DNA of 15,248 bases from an uncultured Acetatifactor sp. (GCA_910585015.1 CAJUCT010000062.1:1-15248), one strand, 5' to 3'; counted from the first letter of the stretch, positions 6,718 to 14,446 are shown. Program-made: numbers and translations. Notes: generated by a model not told the origin, from the letters alone.

Positions 6718-8809
6718 ACTGTTCCGAAATAATATCAAAAAGGCATTGCGGGACTATATGATCTACTTTTTTACCCTGGTGATCAGCAGTACTCTGTTCT
6801 TTGCCTTTCTCTCATTGACCAGCCAGTATAATGACATTTTGGATGGTGACGGAAATTATTCTCTTGCCCTGTTCCAAAACACCATTCGCTATGCGGTGCT
6901 GGCGATTTCGATTATCTTTGTCGCATTGATTCGCTATATCAACAATTATATGCTGAAACAGCGCAGCCGGGAATTTTCGGTCTATATGATTCTCGGTATG
7001 GAGCAGCGTACCATTGCAAAGCACTTCTTCGGAGAAACCTTTGTGTTTGGAATGGCGGCTGTGGCCGCTGGGTGCATTGTGGGAACAATCCTGTCCGGGA
7101 TTGTAACAACATTTGTCATGCGGACGATCACCGCCGCCGCCTCTTTCCGGTTAGGTTTTTATCCTGACACGATACTTGTAACGCTGTTGTTTTTCGCCGC
7201 CTCCTTTCTTCTTGTGGGCGTGTGGAACGTCCAAAGAATTTATAAAATCAAACTCGTAGACCTGCTGAACGAAAAGAAGATCAGCGAAGGCCAGAGCAAG
7301 AAAAAACGGCACTACATCATTTCCTTTGTCATAGCTGTGCTGTGTTTTGGCATTGTGGGTGTAATGCTCTATCAGTTCACAAACATGAACGGTATTTATG
7401 CCGGGAGTATTCCAGAAGAAATCAGTAACCGCTATCAGGCAGTTGCTGTTGTGGCGGCGATTATTGGCATATCCGCCCTGTATCATGCGGTTACATTCAT
7501 CATAACTGCGATCCGGCGGCGCAAAAAGTGGAAGAATCGCAATATCAATTCCGTTCTGCTGGGCAACCTGTTTCAGAAGGTGACCTCAACCGCAAAAATA
7601 CTTTCCATCTCGACTTTGGCAATCACGATTGCTCTTGTTGCCTTTGTCATCCTGCCTATGCTGGCAGAGATCACCACGGGCTATCTGGACTACCGGATGC
7701 CCTACGATGTTATGATTTACAACACTTATATGTATATTGACGAGGTAGACGATATTCCGCAAATCGACTTCTCCTTTGTAAATGAAATCCTGCAAGAGCA
7801 TGATATTACTGTGTCGGAATATGTGTCCCAGCGCAGTTACTTTGTGTGGGAGCGTGATTTTAACACGGTGGATACCAGAGAATATTGGCGCGACCTGCCA
7901 AGGCTGGCTATGCGGATTTCCGATTATAACGATATGCGGAGAATGGCAGGAATGGAGCCGGTTCAGTTGGCGGAGAACGAATTTTTCATGCACCTGGACT
8001 ATGAGATGAATATGGAAAGCGTTGCGGACAGCATCGGCAGCGGAAATCGGTCTATTCAACTGGACGATGGGACAATCCTTGCACTGGCAGATACGGCGAT
8101 TTGCAATGACCCATTGGGAACCTACCTGTTCCATCACGGTGATTCTACCCTTGTGTTTCCCGATTCCGTGTGCGACAATCTCCGTCTTGCGCGAACCTGC
8201 TATTATGCAAATACGGAAACAACAGTCCCGTATAATCTTTGCGATACAGTCAGGGATGAAATTGCAGCTTCTTTCAAGAACCGCTATCCTTATCTGTTTG
8301 AGCAATATGAAACCAAGTATCAGTCAGACCGGCATTACACCAGCTTTATTGATCCGATCCGCCTTCGGACGCAGGAAAACAACGACACCGCTTTGACCGC
8401 GACCAGCGTCCGGCTGCTCGGTATTTATTCCGGGATTATTTTCTTCATCATCTGCATGACCGTTTTGGCCCTACATCTCACAACAGATTCTATTGACCAG
8501 CATACGCAGTATAGAATTCTGTATCAGATGGGAACAGACCGGGACGATATTGTAAAGATGGTGAGCAAGCAAAGCCTGTGCTATTTCTTTACCCCATGTC
8601 TTGTTGCGTTTATCATTGCAATGCTGCTGATTTATTCGTTTGTTGTACGGTATGGACACAAGGTATTTACCTATATGAGTAGTATCGGATTCCAATTTGG
8701 CGTACTGATTCCCAGCCTATTGGTGGTGCTTATTTTGGCGTGTTACTATGGAGCAACAATTTATACAATCAAAAAAGGAATAGCAAACACACTCGATAAT
8801 ATCACATAA
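6707..8809 (+). CDS. bceB: Bce-type ABC transporter permease with large extracellular sensor domain
   Basis: This 700-residue permease has the hallmark BceB layout of ten membrane helices: near 18-37, 60-78, 108-130, 152-172, 203-223, 244-267, 298-320, 570-592, 625-647 and 663-684. A large extracellular domain of about 245 residues (321-566) lies between helices 7 and 8, and in this family it determines peptide recognition. FtsX-like stretches are visible (QRSREFSVYMILGMEQRTI at 85-103 and QYRILYQMGTDRDDIVKM at 601-618). GGGGGAGGG (6691-6699) lies 7 nt before the ATG. The gene is full length. Its stop is followed within a few bases by a truncated TnpV fragment, leaving no visible terminator. 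The substrate class (bacitracin-, lantibiotic- or defensin-like) cannot be told. Confidence 0.88.
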   Translation: MYAKLFRNNIKKALRDYMIYFFTLVISSTLFFAFLSLTSQYNDILDGDGNYSLALFQNTIRYAVLAISIIFVALIRYINNYMLKQRSREFSVYMILGMEQRTIAKHFFGETFVFGMAAVAAGCIVGTILSGIVTTFVMRTITAAASFRLGFYPDTILVTLLFFAASFLLVGVWNVQRIYKIKLVDLLNEKKISEGQSKKKRHYIISFVIAVLCFGIVGVMLYQFTNMNGIYAGSIPEEISNRYQAVAVVAAIIGISALYHAVTFIITAIRRRKKWKNRNINSVLLGNLFQKVTSTAKILSISTLAITIALVAFVILPMLAEITTGYLDYRMPYDVMIYNTYMYIDEVDDIPQIDFSFVNEILQEHDITVSEYVSQRSYFVWERDFNTVDTREYWRDLPRLAMRISDYNDMRRMAGMEPVQLAENEFFMHLDYEMNMESVADSIGSGNRSIQLDDGTILALADTAICNDPLGTYLFHHGDSTLVFPDSVCDNLRLARTCYYANTETTVPYNLCDTVRDEIAASFKNRYPYLFEQYETKYQSDRHYTSFIDPIRLRTQENNDTALTATSVRLLGIYSGIIFFIICMTVLALHLTTDSIDQHTQYRILYQMGTDRDDIVKMVSKQSLCYFFTPCLVAFIIAMLLIYSFVVRYGHKVFTYMSSIGFQFGVLIPSLLVVLILACYYGATIYTIKKGIANTLDNIT

Positions 8810-8814
8810 TTGTA

Positions 8815-8949
8815 AGCAGACTGCCGCACGACGGTATTCATGCGGCCAATCCACTCCATTTGTTCGTCTGCTTTGAACTGTTCTGTAATACCCTCTTGCG
8901 CTGCCATTTGCTTTACAAGCTGAGAAAACATGGTGGACATTTGCGAGAA
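8815..8949 (-). pseudogene. tnpV: C-terminal fragment of a second TnpV gene, antisense
   Basis: Read on the minus strand, this stretch encodes FSQLVKQMAAQEGITEQFK followed by ADEQMEWIGRMNTVVRQSA. It aligns with the C-terminal part of the intact TnpV at 802-1176: GITEQ is identical, LK/FK follows, and EGVQYLNNIRACA lines up with EWIGRMNTVVRQSA. Both ends are lost. The N-terminal half is absent beyond about 8949, and the C-terminal tail (EIVNEEIIY in the intact copy) is replaced by antisense permease sequence at about 8815. This marks the right edge of the Bce block as a recombination junction. Confidence 0.65.
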
Positions 8950-9121
8950 AGGCCATGGGGCATTTAACAATATCATTGGCGGCAACATGGGCGGGTTTGA
9001 CTTGGAGCAGGAATAGAACCCACGTTAGCAGAATAAAAAGAAGTATCTGCGGGTTGTCCTCTTTGGTGCGGGATTGATTTCGACACGGTTCACAATTTGT
9101 TTACAAATTTCTATTAGTCCG
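8950..9121. other. Junction region without an intact gene
   Basis: A short plus-strand frame ends at TAG 9014-9016 and reads AFNNIIGGNMGGFDLEQE just before the stop. It looks like the natural C-terminus of some protein, but I do not recognise it. The rest up to 9121 has no supported gene. The stretch sits between two mobile-element fragments and is best read as leftover of deletions. Confidence 0.3.
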
Positions 9122-9412
9122 TGCTTGACATTGGCTGACGACGGCTATACGGGTACAAATTATGACCGCCCAAGCTTTAAGGAAATGTCGGCGGACATTG
9201 AAATAGGGCTTGTAAAGACCGTCATTGTCAAAGACTTATCACGCTTCGGCAGGAACTATATCGAGGCCGGCTCTTACTCCGAAATGGTTGATGCAGAGAC
9301 GGAGTTTGAAAAATACAGAATTATTCAGGATAAGCTCTTTATGTCTGATTTTGACCGCTATATGTCGGAACTGAATGAAGCGGCAGACGATACAGATTCA
9401 ATACAAAGATGA
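9122..9412 (+). pseudogene. Serine recombinase catalytic fragment joined to a RhuM-like C-terminus
   Basis: ADDGYTGTNYDRPSFKEM, then VIVKDLSRFGRNYIEAGSY, is typical of the N-terminal catalytic domain of large serine recombinases from clostridial conjugative elements. However, the nucleophile-serine start of the domain and the whole C-terminal DNA-binding region are missing. From about 9291 the same frame continues as ETEFEKYRIIQDKLFMSDFD, which resembles the C-terminus of RhuM-family proteins, and ends at TGA. The frame opens with TTG at 9074 but has no ribosome site, so expression is doubtful. It appears to be an in-frame junction left by deletion between two genes. Confidence 0.6.
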
Positions 9413-9463
9413 ACTGACGGCAGAGGTGGTTCGGCAGAGGTTGCCCCTGATAGGCTCCTGTGC

Positions 9464-12400
9464 CTAATCCACTGACTTCAGCGACTCCGCCATATTGATC
9501 CGATCCAGTTTGCCCGCCATGATCCGGTTGACAATCCATGTGAAGGCAAAGGTGAGCAGTATGCTCAAAAGATAGCTGATGGTTTTTATATGCACATCAA
9601 AGGAGATCATGTCTATGTCCACCTGGTACATTACATAGAAGTGGAGCAGCTTTCCCAATATAAGCCCCAGGCCGCAGCCCATGGCCGTGAGAACCGTGTT
9701 CTCCCGAAATACGTAGGAGGAGGTCTCATTCCGGTAAAAGCCCAGCACTTTGATGGTGGCAATCTCCCGTATGCGCTCCGTGATGTTGATGTTGTTCAAG
9801 TTGTAAAGCACGATAAAGGCCAGCGCGGCCGCACAGCCGATGACCACAAACACAATATAGTTCATGCTGCTCATCATGCTGGAAAAGCGCACCAGCATGT
9901 CTGAGTTTACCTGCACGGAAGCCACATTTTCCATATTCATCGCGGCAGCGCTGAACTCATATACATCCACATTCTCAGGAAGATTTACATAGAGGTTCCT
10001 GAAGGTGATCTCCCCCGCCGCCTTCTCGTAAGTCTCCCTGTCCATGTAGACATAGTTGTAAATATAGTTTTCGCAGATGCCGCTTACAACCGCGGAAACC
10101 ATCTGCCTGTCTTCGTCGTAAAGACGTATTGTATCCCCGACATTGATGTGATACCGCTCTGCCAGCTTGTTGCAAATTACAATTTCTCCGGGGCCGGGAT
10201 AGGCGATTCTTTCCCCGGAGGAAGTATGCAGATCTATAAATTCCCCAAACTGCTGCGGGTTTTCCGCAATAATCAGATTGACGGATTTTATCCCGTCCGC
10301 AGTCTCCAGATTCAAAGCCGTCTCAAAGGCATAGGTGTATTCTCCGCCCAGGGCCTCCAGCTGCGTGGGCGCCTCCCCGGCCTGTTCGTTCAGGGTAATA
10401 TTCAGCTGATAAGTCTGTATCTCCTCATATTGCTGGTTGGCAATGCTGGTCACGGAGTCCCTTATACCGAAGCCGGTTACCAGCAGGGCCGTGCAGCCGC
10501 TGATACCCATGACCATCATAAACAGCCTCTTTTTGTACCTGACAATATTGCGGACGGACACCTTGTGCAGGAATTTCAGCCGGGTCCAGATAAAATTTAT
10601 ACGCTCAAGCAGTATTCTTTTTCCCGCTTTGGGTGCCTTGGGGCGCATTAGACCTGCCGCCGAAGTCCTCAGTTCATGCCTGCAGGACAGCCAGGTTGTA
10701 CCCATGGAGCAGAGCAGGGCGGCGGCAAGGCAGAGAAGGGCCGTCGCCCAGTCAAATACAAACACAATGTCCCCCAGCCGGTACATCATGCCGTAAGCCT
10801 GCCAGATCACCCAGGGAAACAAAAAGATGCCAAGGAAATACCCTGTCACACAGCCGCCCAGGGCTGCGCTGCCGGAGTAAAACAGATACTTTCCCATAAT
10901 CTTGTCATTGCCGTAGCCCAGCGCCTTCAGCACACCGATCTGGGTGCGTTGTTCCTCCACCATGCGGTTCATGGTGGTCATGCATACCAACGCCGCCACC
11001 AGAAAGAAGAAAACGGGAAATACATTGGCGATTCCTTCCACGATGCTGGAGTCATTTTCAAAGAGGGTATAGCCCACATTGGTATCCCTGCCCAGCACAT
11101 AGGTGTCGGGTTTCTTAATGGCGGCTATGTCTGCCTCGGCATCCGCAATTTCCTGTTCCGCCTGGGTGATCTGCTCCTCAAATTCCCCCCGGGCCCGGCG
11201 GTAATCTTCCCGGCCCTGGGCCAGTTCCTCCCGGGCCTTGGTCAGGGTCCGGCGGTTTTCTTCCAACTCCGCTTCGGCCTTGGCAAGCTGTTTTTTGGCC
11301 GCTTCCAGAGCGGCCTCGCCGTCTGTGATCTGCTCCTCGGCCTGGGTCAGCTGCTGTCTTGCCGCCTGAAGCTGCTGTGAGTAGTTCTGTAGGAGGAGAT
11401 CCTGGCCGGAATATTCCTGCGCAGAACCATTCTGCCCGGCGGATATGGATTGGGCCGAGGCTAGAGCGGAATAGTTCTGCCCGGCCAGGGCCTGTTCCAT
11501 ATTGTCCAGCTGTGCCTTCTGCTGATCCAGGGCTTCCCTTGCGTCCGCCAGCTTCTTTTCCTCCTGCCGAATTTGGGCCCTGTGGTCCGCCAATTGCGCT
11601 TCTCCCTGGGCCAGCTGCGCCTCCCCGTCGGCGATCTCTGCTTCTGCCTCCAGCAGCTCCCTCTCCCCGTCGGCCAGTTCCTTTTCCGCGTCTGCTTTCT
11701 CTGTCTCAAGTTCTTCCCTTGCGCTTGCCAGTTCCGACTCTGCCTCCGCCGTCACGGCCAGATATCTCCGTTCTCCCTGTTCCTGACAATATTGTTTCCA
11801 CTGGGTCTTCCGCTCTGCCATATAGGCATCATAATCCGACGAAAAGATCCGTTCGTCCATGTCAAATTTTACATATATTTCCGTGTAGTAATCTGTTTGG
11901 AACCCCTCCGGGAGCAAATAAATGAAGCCGTCCACCCGGCCGTTCCCGAGAGAAGTGTTGCCGCGCTCAAACTGAATATAGGCAGATGCCTGAGCAAGGC
12001 CCACGATGGTATATTCCCGGTAGGTAAAATTGTCCAGATCCTCCTGCGCATTATCTTCGGAGAGAGTGATTTTGCTTCCCAGATCTTCTTTCCCATAGCG
12101 GTTGGCATCCACAACGCACTCTGCAGCGGTCTCAGGCATTCTTCCGGCCAGGATTTTCAGGCCGTTGATATCCTTGAGCAGAGAATGGGCCTTGAGCACA
12201 CCCTCATTGCCTTCCTCGCTCACATATAGAATATCCGCCTCCACCGCGCCTTCCGCGGCACGGACAAACTCCTTGCGGCTCAGGGCCAGCACGTCCTCCT
12301 CCTCAAAGCCAAGGGTGGACAACAGTCTGTAGTCAAACAGCTGGTGTTCCTGCAAATATTCGTTGGCGGATTCCACCATCACTGTCTTTGTGACCTTTAG

Positions 12401-12508
12401 GCCCGCAAAAAAACCAACGCCCAGCGCAACGATGGCGTAAATGGCAATATAGCGTCCCAGGCTCTGCCGGATTTCCCGCAATGTTGTTTTACTCATCATG
12501 GATTTCAT
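9464..12508 (-). CDS. Large FtsX/MacB-like ABC permease with a long coiled coil
   Basis: This 1014-residue permease pairs with the ATPase upstream on the same strand. Helix 1 lies near residues 19-37. An extracellular part (38-490) holds two long Ala/Glu/Gln-rich coiled-coil stretches, about 252-345 and 375-465, split by a Ser/Gln/Gly linker. Then come helices near 493-513, 543-567 and 585-605, helix 5 near 663-680, a second extracellular domain (685-880), and helices near 883-903, 938-958 and 975-995. Two FtsX cores are visible: RMVEEQRTQIGVLKALGYG and ITERIREIATIKVLGFYRN. ATG at 12508 has GGAG 7 nt upstream. It is GC-rich compared with its surroundings. Export of a drug, lipid or peptide, or a cell-envelope role like FtsX signalling, are possible. 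Confidence 0.85.
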   Translation of the reverse strand: MKSMMSKTTLREIRQSLGRYIAIYAIVALGVGFFAGLKVTKTVMVESANEYLQEHQLFDYRLLSTLGFEEEDVLALSRKEFVRAAEGAVEADILYVSEEGNEGVLKAHSLLKDINGLKILAGRMPETAAECVVDANRYGKEDLGSKITLSEDNAQEDLDNFTYREYTIVGLAQASAYIQFERGNTSLGNGRVDGFIYLLPEGFQTDYYTEIYVKFDMDERIFSSDYDAYMAERKTQWKQYCQEQGERRYLAVTAEAESELASAREELETEKADAEKELADGERELLEAEAEIADGEAQLAQGEAQLADHRAQIRQEEKKLADAREALDQQKAQLDNMEQALAGQNYSALASAQSISAGQNGSAQEYSGQDLLLQNYSQQLQAARQQLTQAEEQITDGEAALEAAKKQLAKAEAELEENRRTLTKAREELAQGREDYRRARGEFEEQITQAEQEIADAEADIAAIKKPDTYVLGRDTNVGYTLFENDSSIVEGIANVFPVFFFLVAALVCMTTMNRMVEEQRTQIGVLKALGYGNDKIMGKYLFYSGSAALGGCVTGYFLGIFLFPWVIWQAYGMMYRLGDIVFVFDWATALLCLAAALLCSMGTTWLSCRHELRTSAAGLMRPKAPKAGKRILLERINFIWTRLKFLHKVSVRNIVRYKKRLFMMVMGISGCTALLVTGFGIRDSVTSIANQQYEEIQTYQLNITLNEQAGEAPTQLEALGGEYTYAFETALNLETADGIKSVNLIIAENPQQFGEFIDLHTSSGERIAYPGPGEIVICNKLAERYHINVGDTIRLYDEDRQMVSAVVSGICENYIYNYVYMDRETYEKAAGEITFRNLYVNLPENVDVYEFSAAAMNMENVASVQVNSDMLVRFSSMMSSMNYIVFVVIGCAAALAFIVLYNLNNINITERIREIATIKVLGFYRNETSSYVFRENTVLTAMGCGLGLILGKLLHFYVMYQVDIDMISFDVHIKTISYLLSILLTFAFTWIVNRIMAGKLDRINMAESLKSVD

Positions 12509-12599
12509 ATAGACGCTCCATTTCTGTTATAACCCGATGTACATAATTGTAAAGTTCAACTGCCAGACCAATAGGGGGCATTACAACATCGCTGGCTTC

Positions 12600-12652
12600 G
12601 CCTGCGATACTGCATTAATCAGTATTTGAATGTTATACATTCAAACTTACCA
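12600..12652. repeat. Palindrome-bearing repeat, copy A
   Basis: Between ATPase and permease of the minus-strand operon, starting right at the ATPase stop codon, lies GCCTGCGATACTGC, then arms TTTGAATG and CATTCAAA around the core TTATA (12625-12645), then CTTACC. Copy C at 13523-13575 matches it almost base for base, and copy B at 13429-13478 keeps the layout with changed arms. It may be an operator, or the trace of a duplication of the control region. Confidence 0.7.
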
Positions 12653-13351
12653 CTCAATATCTTCCACTTTTATAATTTGCTCATTCTTCACCATGCTGAC
12701 GATGGTGCCGCTTTTGACAGTGATAATGCGGTCGGCCATGGCGGTGAGCGCCTGGTTGTGGGTGATGACGATGACGGTCTTGCCCTTGTCCCTACAGGTA
12801 TCCTGCAGCAGCTTTAACACGGCCTTTCCCGTGTTGTAGTCCAGAGCTCCCGTGGGCTCGTCACACAGCAGCAGTTTGGGGTTCTTGGCCAGTGCCCGGG
12901 CGATGGCCACCCGCTGTTGTTCTCCGCCGGAGAGCTGGGCCGGGAAGTTCTTCATCCGATCTCCCAAGCCCACTTCTCCCAGGACCTGCGCCGCGTCCAG
13001 CGGATCCGTGCAGATCTGCGCCGCCAGTTCCACATTCTCCAGCGCCGTCAGGTTGGGCACCAGGTTGTAAAACTGAAACACAAATCCCACATCGAACCTT
13101 CGGTATTTGGTGAGTTCCTTTTTATTGTAGGCGGAAATCTCTTCTCCATCCAGAAATACTTTGCCGCCCGTCAGAGTATCCATGCCCCCCAGGATATTTA
13201 ATATGGTGGTTTTGCCTGCTCCGGAGGCTCCCACAATGACGCAGAACTCTCCACGCTCTATCTGGAAATTCACATCATGCAGCGCCTGTATGGATACTTC
13301 TCCAGTCTGATATATTTTGCTAACATCCTGAAATTCCACAAATGATCCCAT
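12647..13351 (-). CDS. MacB/LolD-like ABC transporter ATP-binding protein
   Basis: This 234-residue ATPase of the MacB/LolD group powers the large FtsX-domain permease encoded next on the minus strand. Walker A is GASGAGKTT (41-49), the Q-loop is FVFQFYN (Gln93), the signature is LSGGEQQR (140-147), Walker B LLLCDEPTGALD (160-171) and the H-loop ITHN (His198). All motifs are intact. ATG at 13351 is preceded by GAGGAG, 9 nt away. The gap to the permease is 138 nt, longer than usual for such pairs, and contains repeat copy A. Upstream, repeat copies B and C lie where a promoter and operator would be expected. Confidence 0.87.
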   Translation of the reverse strand: MGSFVEFQDVSKIYQTGEVSIQALHDVNFQIERGEFCVIVGASGAGKTTILNILGGMDTLTGGKVFLDGEEISAYNKKELTKYRRFDVGFVFQFYNLVPNLTALENVELAAQICTDPLDAAQVLGEVGLGDRMKNFPAQLSGGEQQRVAIARALAKNPKLLLCDEPTGALDYNTGKAVLKLLQDTCRDKGKTVIVITHNQALTAMADRIITVKSGTIVSMVKNEQIIKVEDIEW

Positions 13352-13428
13352 GGACTGCTTCTCCTCTTACTATTATGGGTTGATTTAGCGATTGCAAAAC
13401 ACACCTCTTTGTGGATACCACATGTTTC

Positions 13429-13478
13429 GCCTGTGATATTGTATCAGTTGATATTTGGAACATTAGTTCCAAACTTAC
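13429..13478. repeat. Palindrome-bearing repeat, copy B (changed arms)
   Basis: CGCCTGTGATATTG is followed by arms TTTGGAAC and GTTCCAAA around the core ATTA (13454-13473), then CTTACC. Relative to copies A and C the arms differ at two positions on each side, and both sides changed in step, so perfect pairing is kept. It lies about 80-130 nt upstream of the ATPase start on the minus strand, a natural operator position. Confidence 0.7.
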
Positions 13479-13492
13479 CTCTACATGCATAT

Positions 13493-13519
13493 CTGGAGTT
13501 TTGTTTGGCCAAACTCCGG
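13493..13519. repeat. Inverted repeat between copies B and C
   Basis: CTGGAGTTT (13493-13501) and AAACTCCGG (13511-13519) pair over 9 bp with one G-T wobble, around a 9-nt loop TGTTTGGCC. It directly precedes copy C and contains the small palindrome TTTGGCCAAA. It may be a further, diverged site of the same family or an RNA hairpin in the ATPase leader. Confidence 0.45.
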
Positions 13520-13522
13520 CTT

Positions 13523-13575
13523 TGCCTGCGATATTGCACCAATCAGTATTTGAATGTTATACATTCAAACTTGTC
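13523..13575. repeat. Palindrome-bearing repeat, copy C
   Basis: GCCTGCGATATTGC is followed by AATCAGTA, then arms TTTGAATG and CATTCAAA around TTATA (13549-13569). The palindrome is identical to that of copy A, 924 nt away. Together with copy A it forms a direct repeat that flanks the ATPase gene, with copy B between them. On the minus strand the palindrome core contains TATAAC, which could serve as a -10 box overlapped by a repressor site. Confidence 0.7.
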
Positions 13576-13576
13576 A

Positions 13577-13877
13577 CTTGCAGAGAATGTTTCACAATTG
13601 GCTAACGGATTGATATTTTTAATGATAGCACGTTCTTTTTTAGAATATCCACAGATTTATAGTTATTTTATAATTTTTCACAAATTGTTCGCAAAATTTA
13701 CAAGTTACCTTACTTTTACATGGTTCTTTGTTCTTATAAGGAACAGGGAATTATTGCAATCAGCGTGAAGAACAGAGCAAGGGCAAAGAGAGATTAAGCA
13801 AAATTTAATGGAATTGTGTATGCATTTATGGTAGGATAAGGGTACTGAATATTATTGTCGAAAGCATGGGGATAAGT
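13577..13877. other. AT-rich stretch without a recognised gene
   Basis: About 300 nt lie between the repeat cluster and the acyltransferase remnant. The stretch is AT-rich with many stops in all frames. A frame across it (13409-13768) has no ribosome site and no family features. Short inverted pieces such as GTTC/GAAC around TTATAAG near 13731-13745 are too weak to call. I see no gene here. Confidence 0.5.
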
Positions 13878-13976
13878 ATGCGAAAATACTATGTTGACAA
13901 TATACGTTGGATTAACATTTTGCTTCTTGTTCCCTGCCATGCGGCAATGTTATCAAGGAAATTTTTTCGGCATTAA
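13878..13976 (+). pseudogene. N-terminal remnant of an acyltransferase-3 family membrane protein
   Basis: ATG at 13878 opens MRKYYVDNIRWINILLLVP, then CHAAM. This matches the very N-terminus of Acyl_transf_3 family proteins (YYIDNLRW, then a hydrophobic run, then an YH-like motif), integral membrane enzymes that acylate sugars and polymers. After about 24 residues the match ends and a stop follows at 13974-13976. Family members are usually 330-400 residues, so over 90% is missing. A weak GGGGAT lies 5 nt before the ATG. The remnant is invisible to a length-filtered gene search. Confidence 0.6.
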
Positions 13977-14047
13977 ATATTGTTCAGTGATTATCTTAAC
14001 AGAAATCGGTGTTTGAAAAAATAAGTAAAACAAGAGGAGTTGTAAAT

Positions 14048-14305
14048 ATGTTAGAATTAACAGCTATGATTAATATTGGTAAAGAAATGGAAAAAAAGCT
14101 AAAATCTGTTGGTATTGAATCTTCCGATAAGCTTATTGAGATAGGTGCAAAAGAAGCATTTCTTAAGCTAAAGCAGAAATATCCAAATGTTTGTCTAGTA
14201 CATTTATATACATTAGAGGGTGCGATTCATGATACAGAATACAACAGACTTTCCGAAGATACAAAAAAGGAATTGAAAGAATTTAGTGATTTTTTATCAA
14301 AATAA
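14048..14305 (+). CDS. TfoX C-terminal-domain protein
   Basis: This 85-residue protein matches the stand-alone TfoX C-terminal domain. The family pattern is visible: NIGKEMEKKLKSVGIESSDK, then LIEIGAKEAFLKLKQKYPNVCLVHLYTLEGAI, then a helical end KKELKEFSDFLSK. In Proteobacteria full TfoX/Sxy proteins regulate competence; the single-domain clostridial forms have no established role and probably act as helix-hairpin-helix-type DNA- or protein-binding modules. GAGGAG (14034-14039) lies 8 nt before the ATG at 14048; an upstream in-frame codon at 14009 has no ribosome site. The gene is AT-rich and stands alone. Confidence 0.8.
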   Translation: MLELTAMINIGKEMEKKLKSVGIESSDKLIEIGAKEAFLKLKQKYPNVCLVHLYTLEGAIHDTEYNRLSEDTKKELKEFSDFLSK

Positions 14306-14390
14306 CCATAACCACAATCACAACGGAATAAGTAACACAGCGTCAAAGCGTAATAGAAACAAGTCTGGCAGCACCGGGACGGTGGATACT
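14298..14390 (+). other. Possible C-terminal coding remnant
   Basis: In a frame different from the TfoX-like gene, the sequence reads QNNHNHNHNGISNTASKRNR followed by a tail ending STGTVDTWG and a stop. The His/Asn-rich then basic then TVDTWG end looks like a disordered protein tail, but no start or upstream domain exists in this frame. I do not recognise it, and it may be chance. Confidence 0.2.
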
Positions 14391-14446
14391 TGGGGCTGAC
14401 TGTGTATGCGTCATAAGAGAGGCGCAGCGGGCGGCAAAGGAGGGTC

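Noticed and set aside
7586..8305. Minus-strand open frame of 239 codons
   Set aside because: It lies wholly inside the bceB-like gene on the opposite strand, has no ribosome site and no family features, and reads as a Cys/His/Arg-rich shadow.
9451..9466. TAGGC/GCCTA hairpin at the stop of the large permease as a terminator
   Set aside because: The stem is only 5 bp with no U-run on the minus strand; too weak to call.
10148..10651. Plus-strand open frame of 167 codons
   Set aside because: It is antisense to the second extracellular domain and helix 5 of the large permease, with no start signal or recognised motif.
11260..11720. Repetitive GC-rich DNA that could look like a tandem repeat
   Set aside because: The periodicity comes from heptad-like coiled-coil codons, not from exact DNA repeats.
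11359..11925. Plus-strand open frame of 188 codons rich in Pro and Arg
   Set aside because: It is the antisense of the Ala/Glu/Gln coiled coil of the large permease; the composition is explained by the GC-rich codons of the real gene.
12600..13575. Possible CRISPR array
   Set aside because: Only three diverged units with unequal spacing, one separated by a whole gene; no regular spacers and no cas genes.
13894..13899. TTGACA as a -35 box for the TfoX-like gene
   Set aside because: It lies inside the acyltransferase remnant coding sequence and has no -10 box at 16-18 nt.
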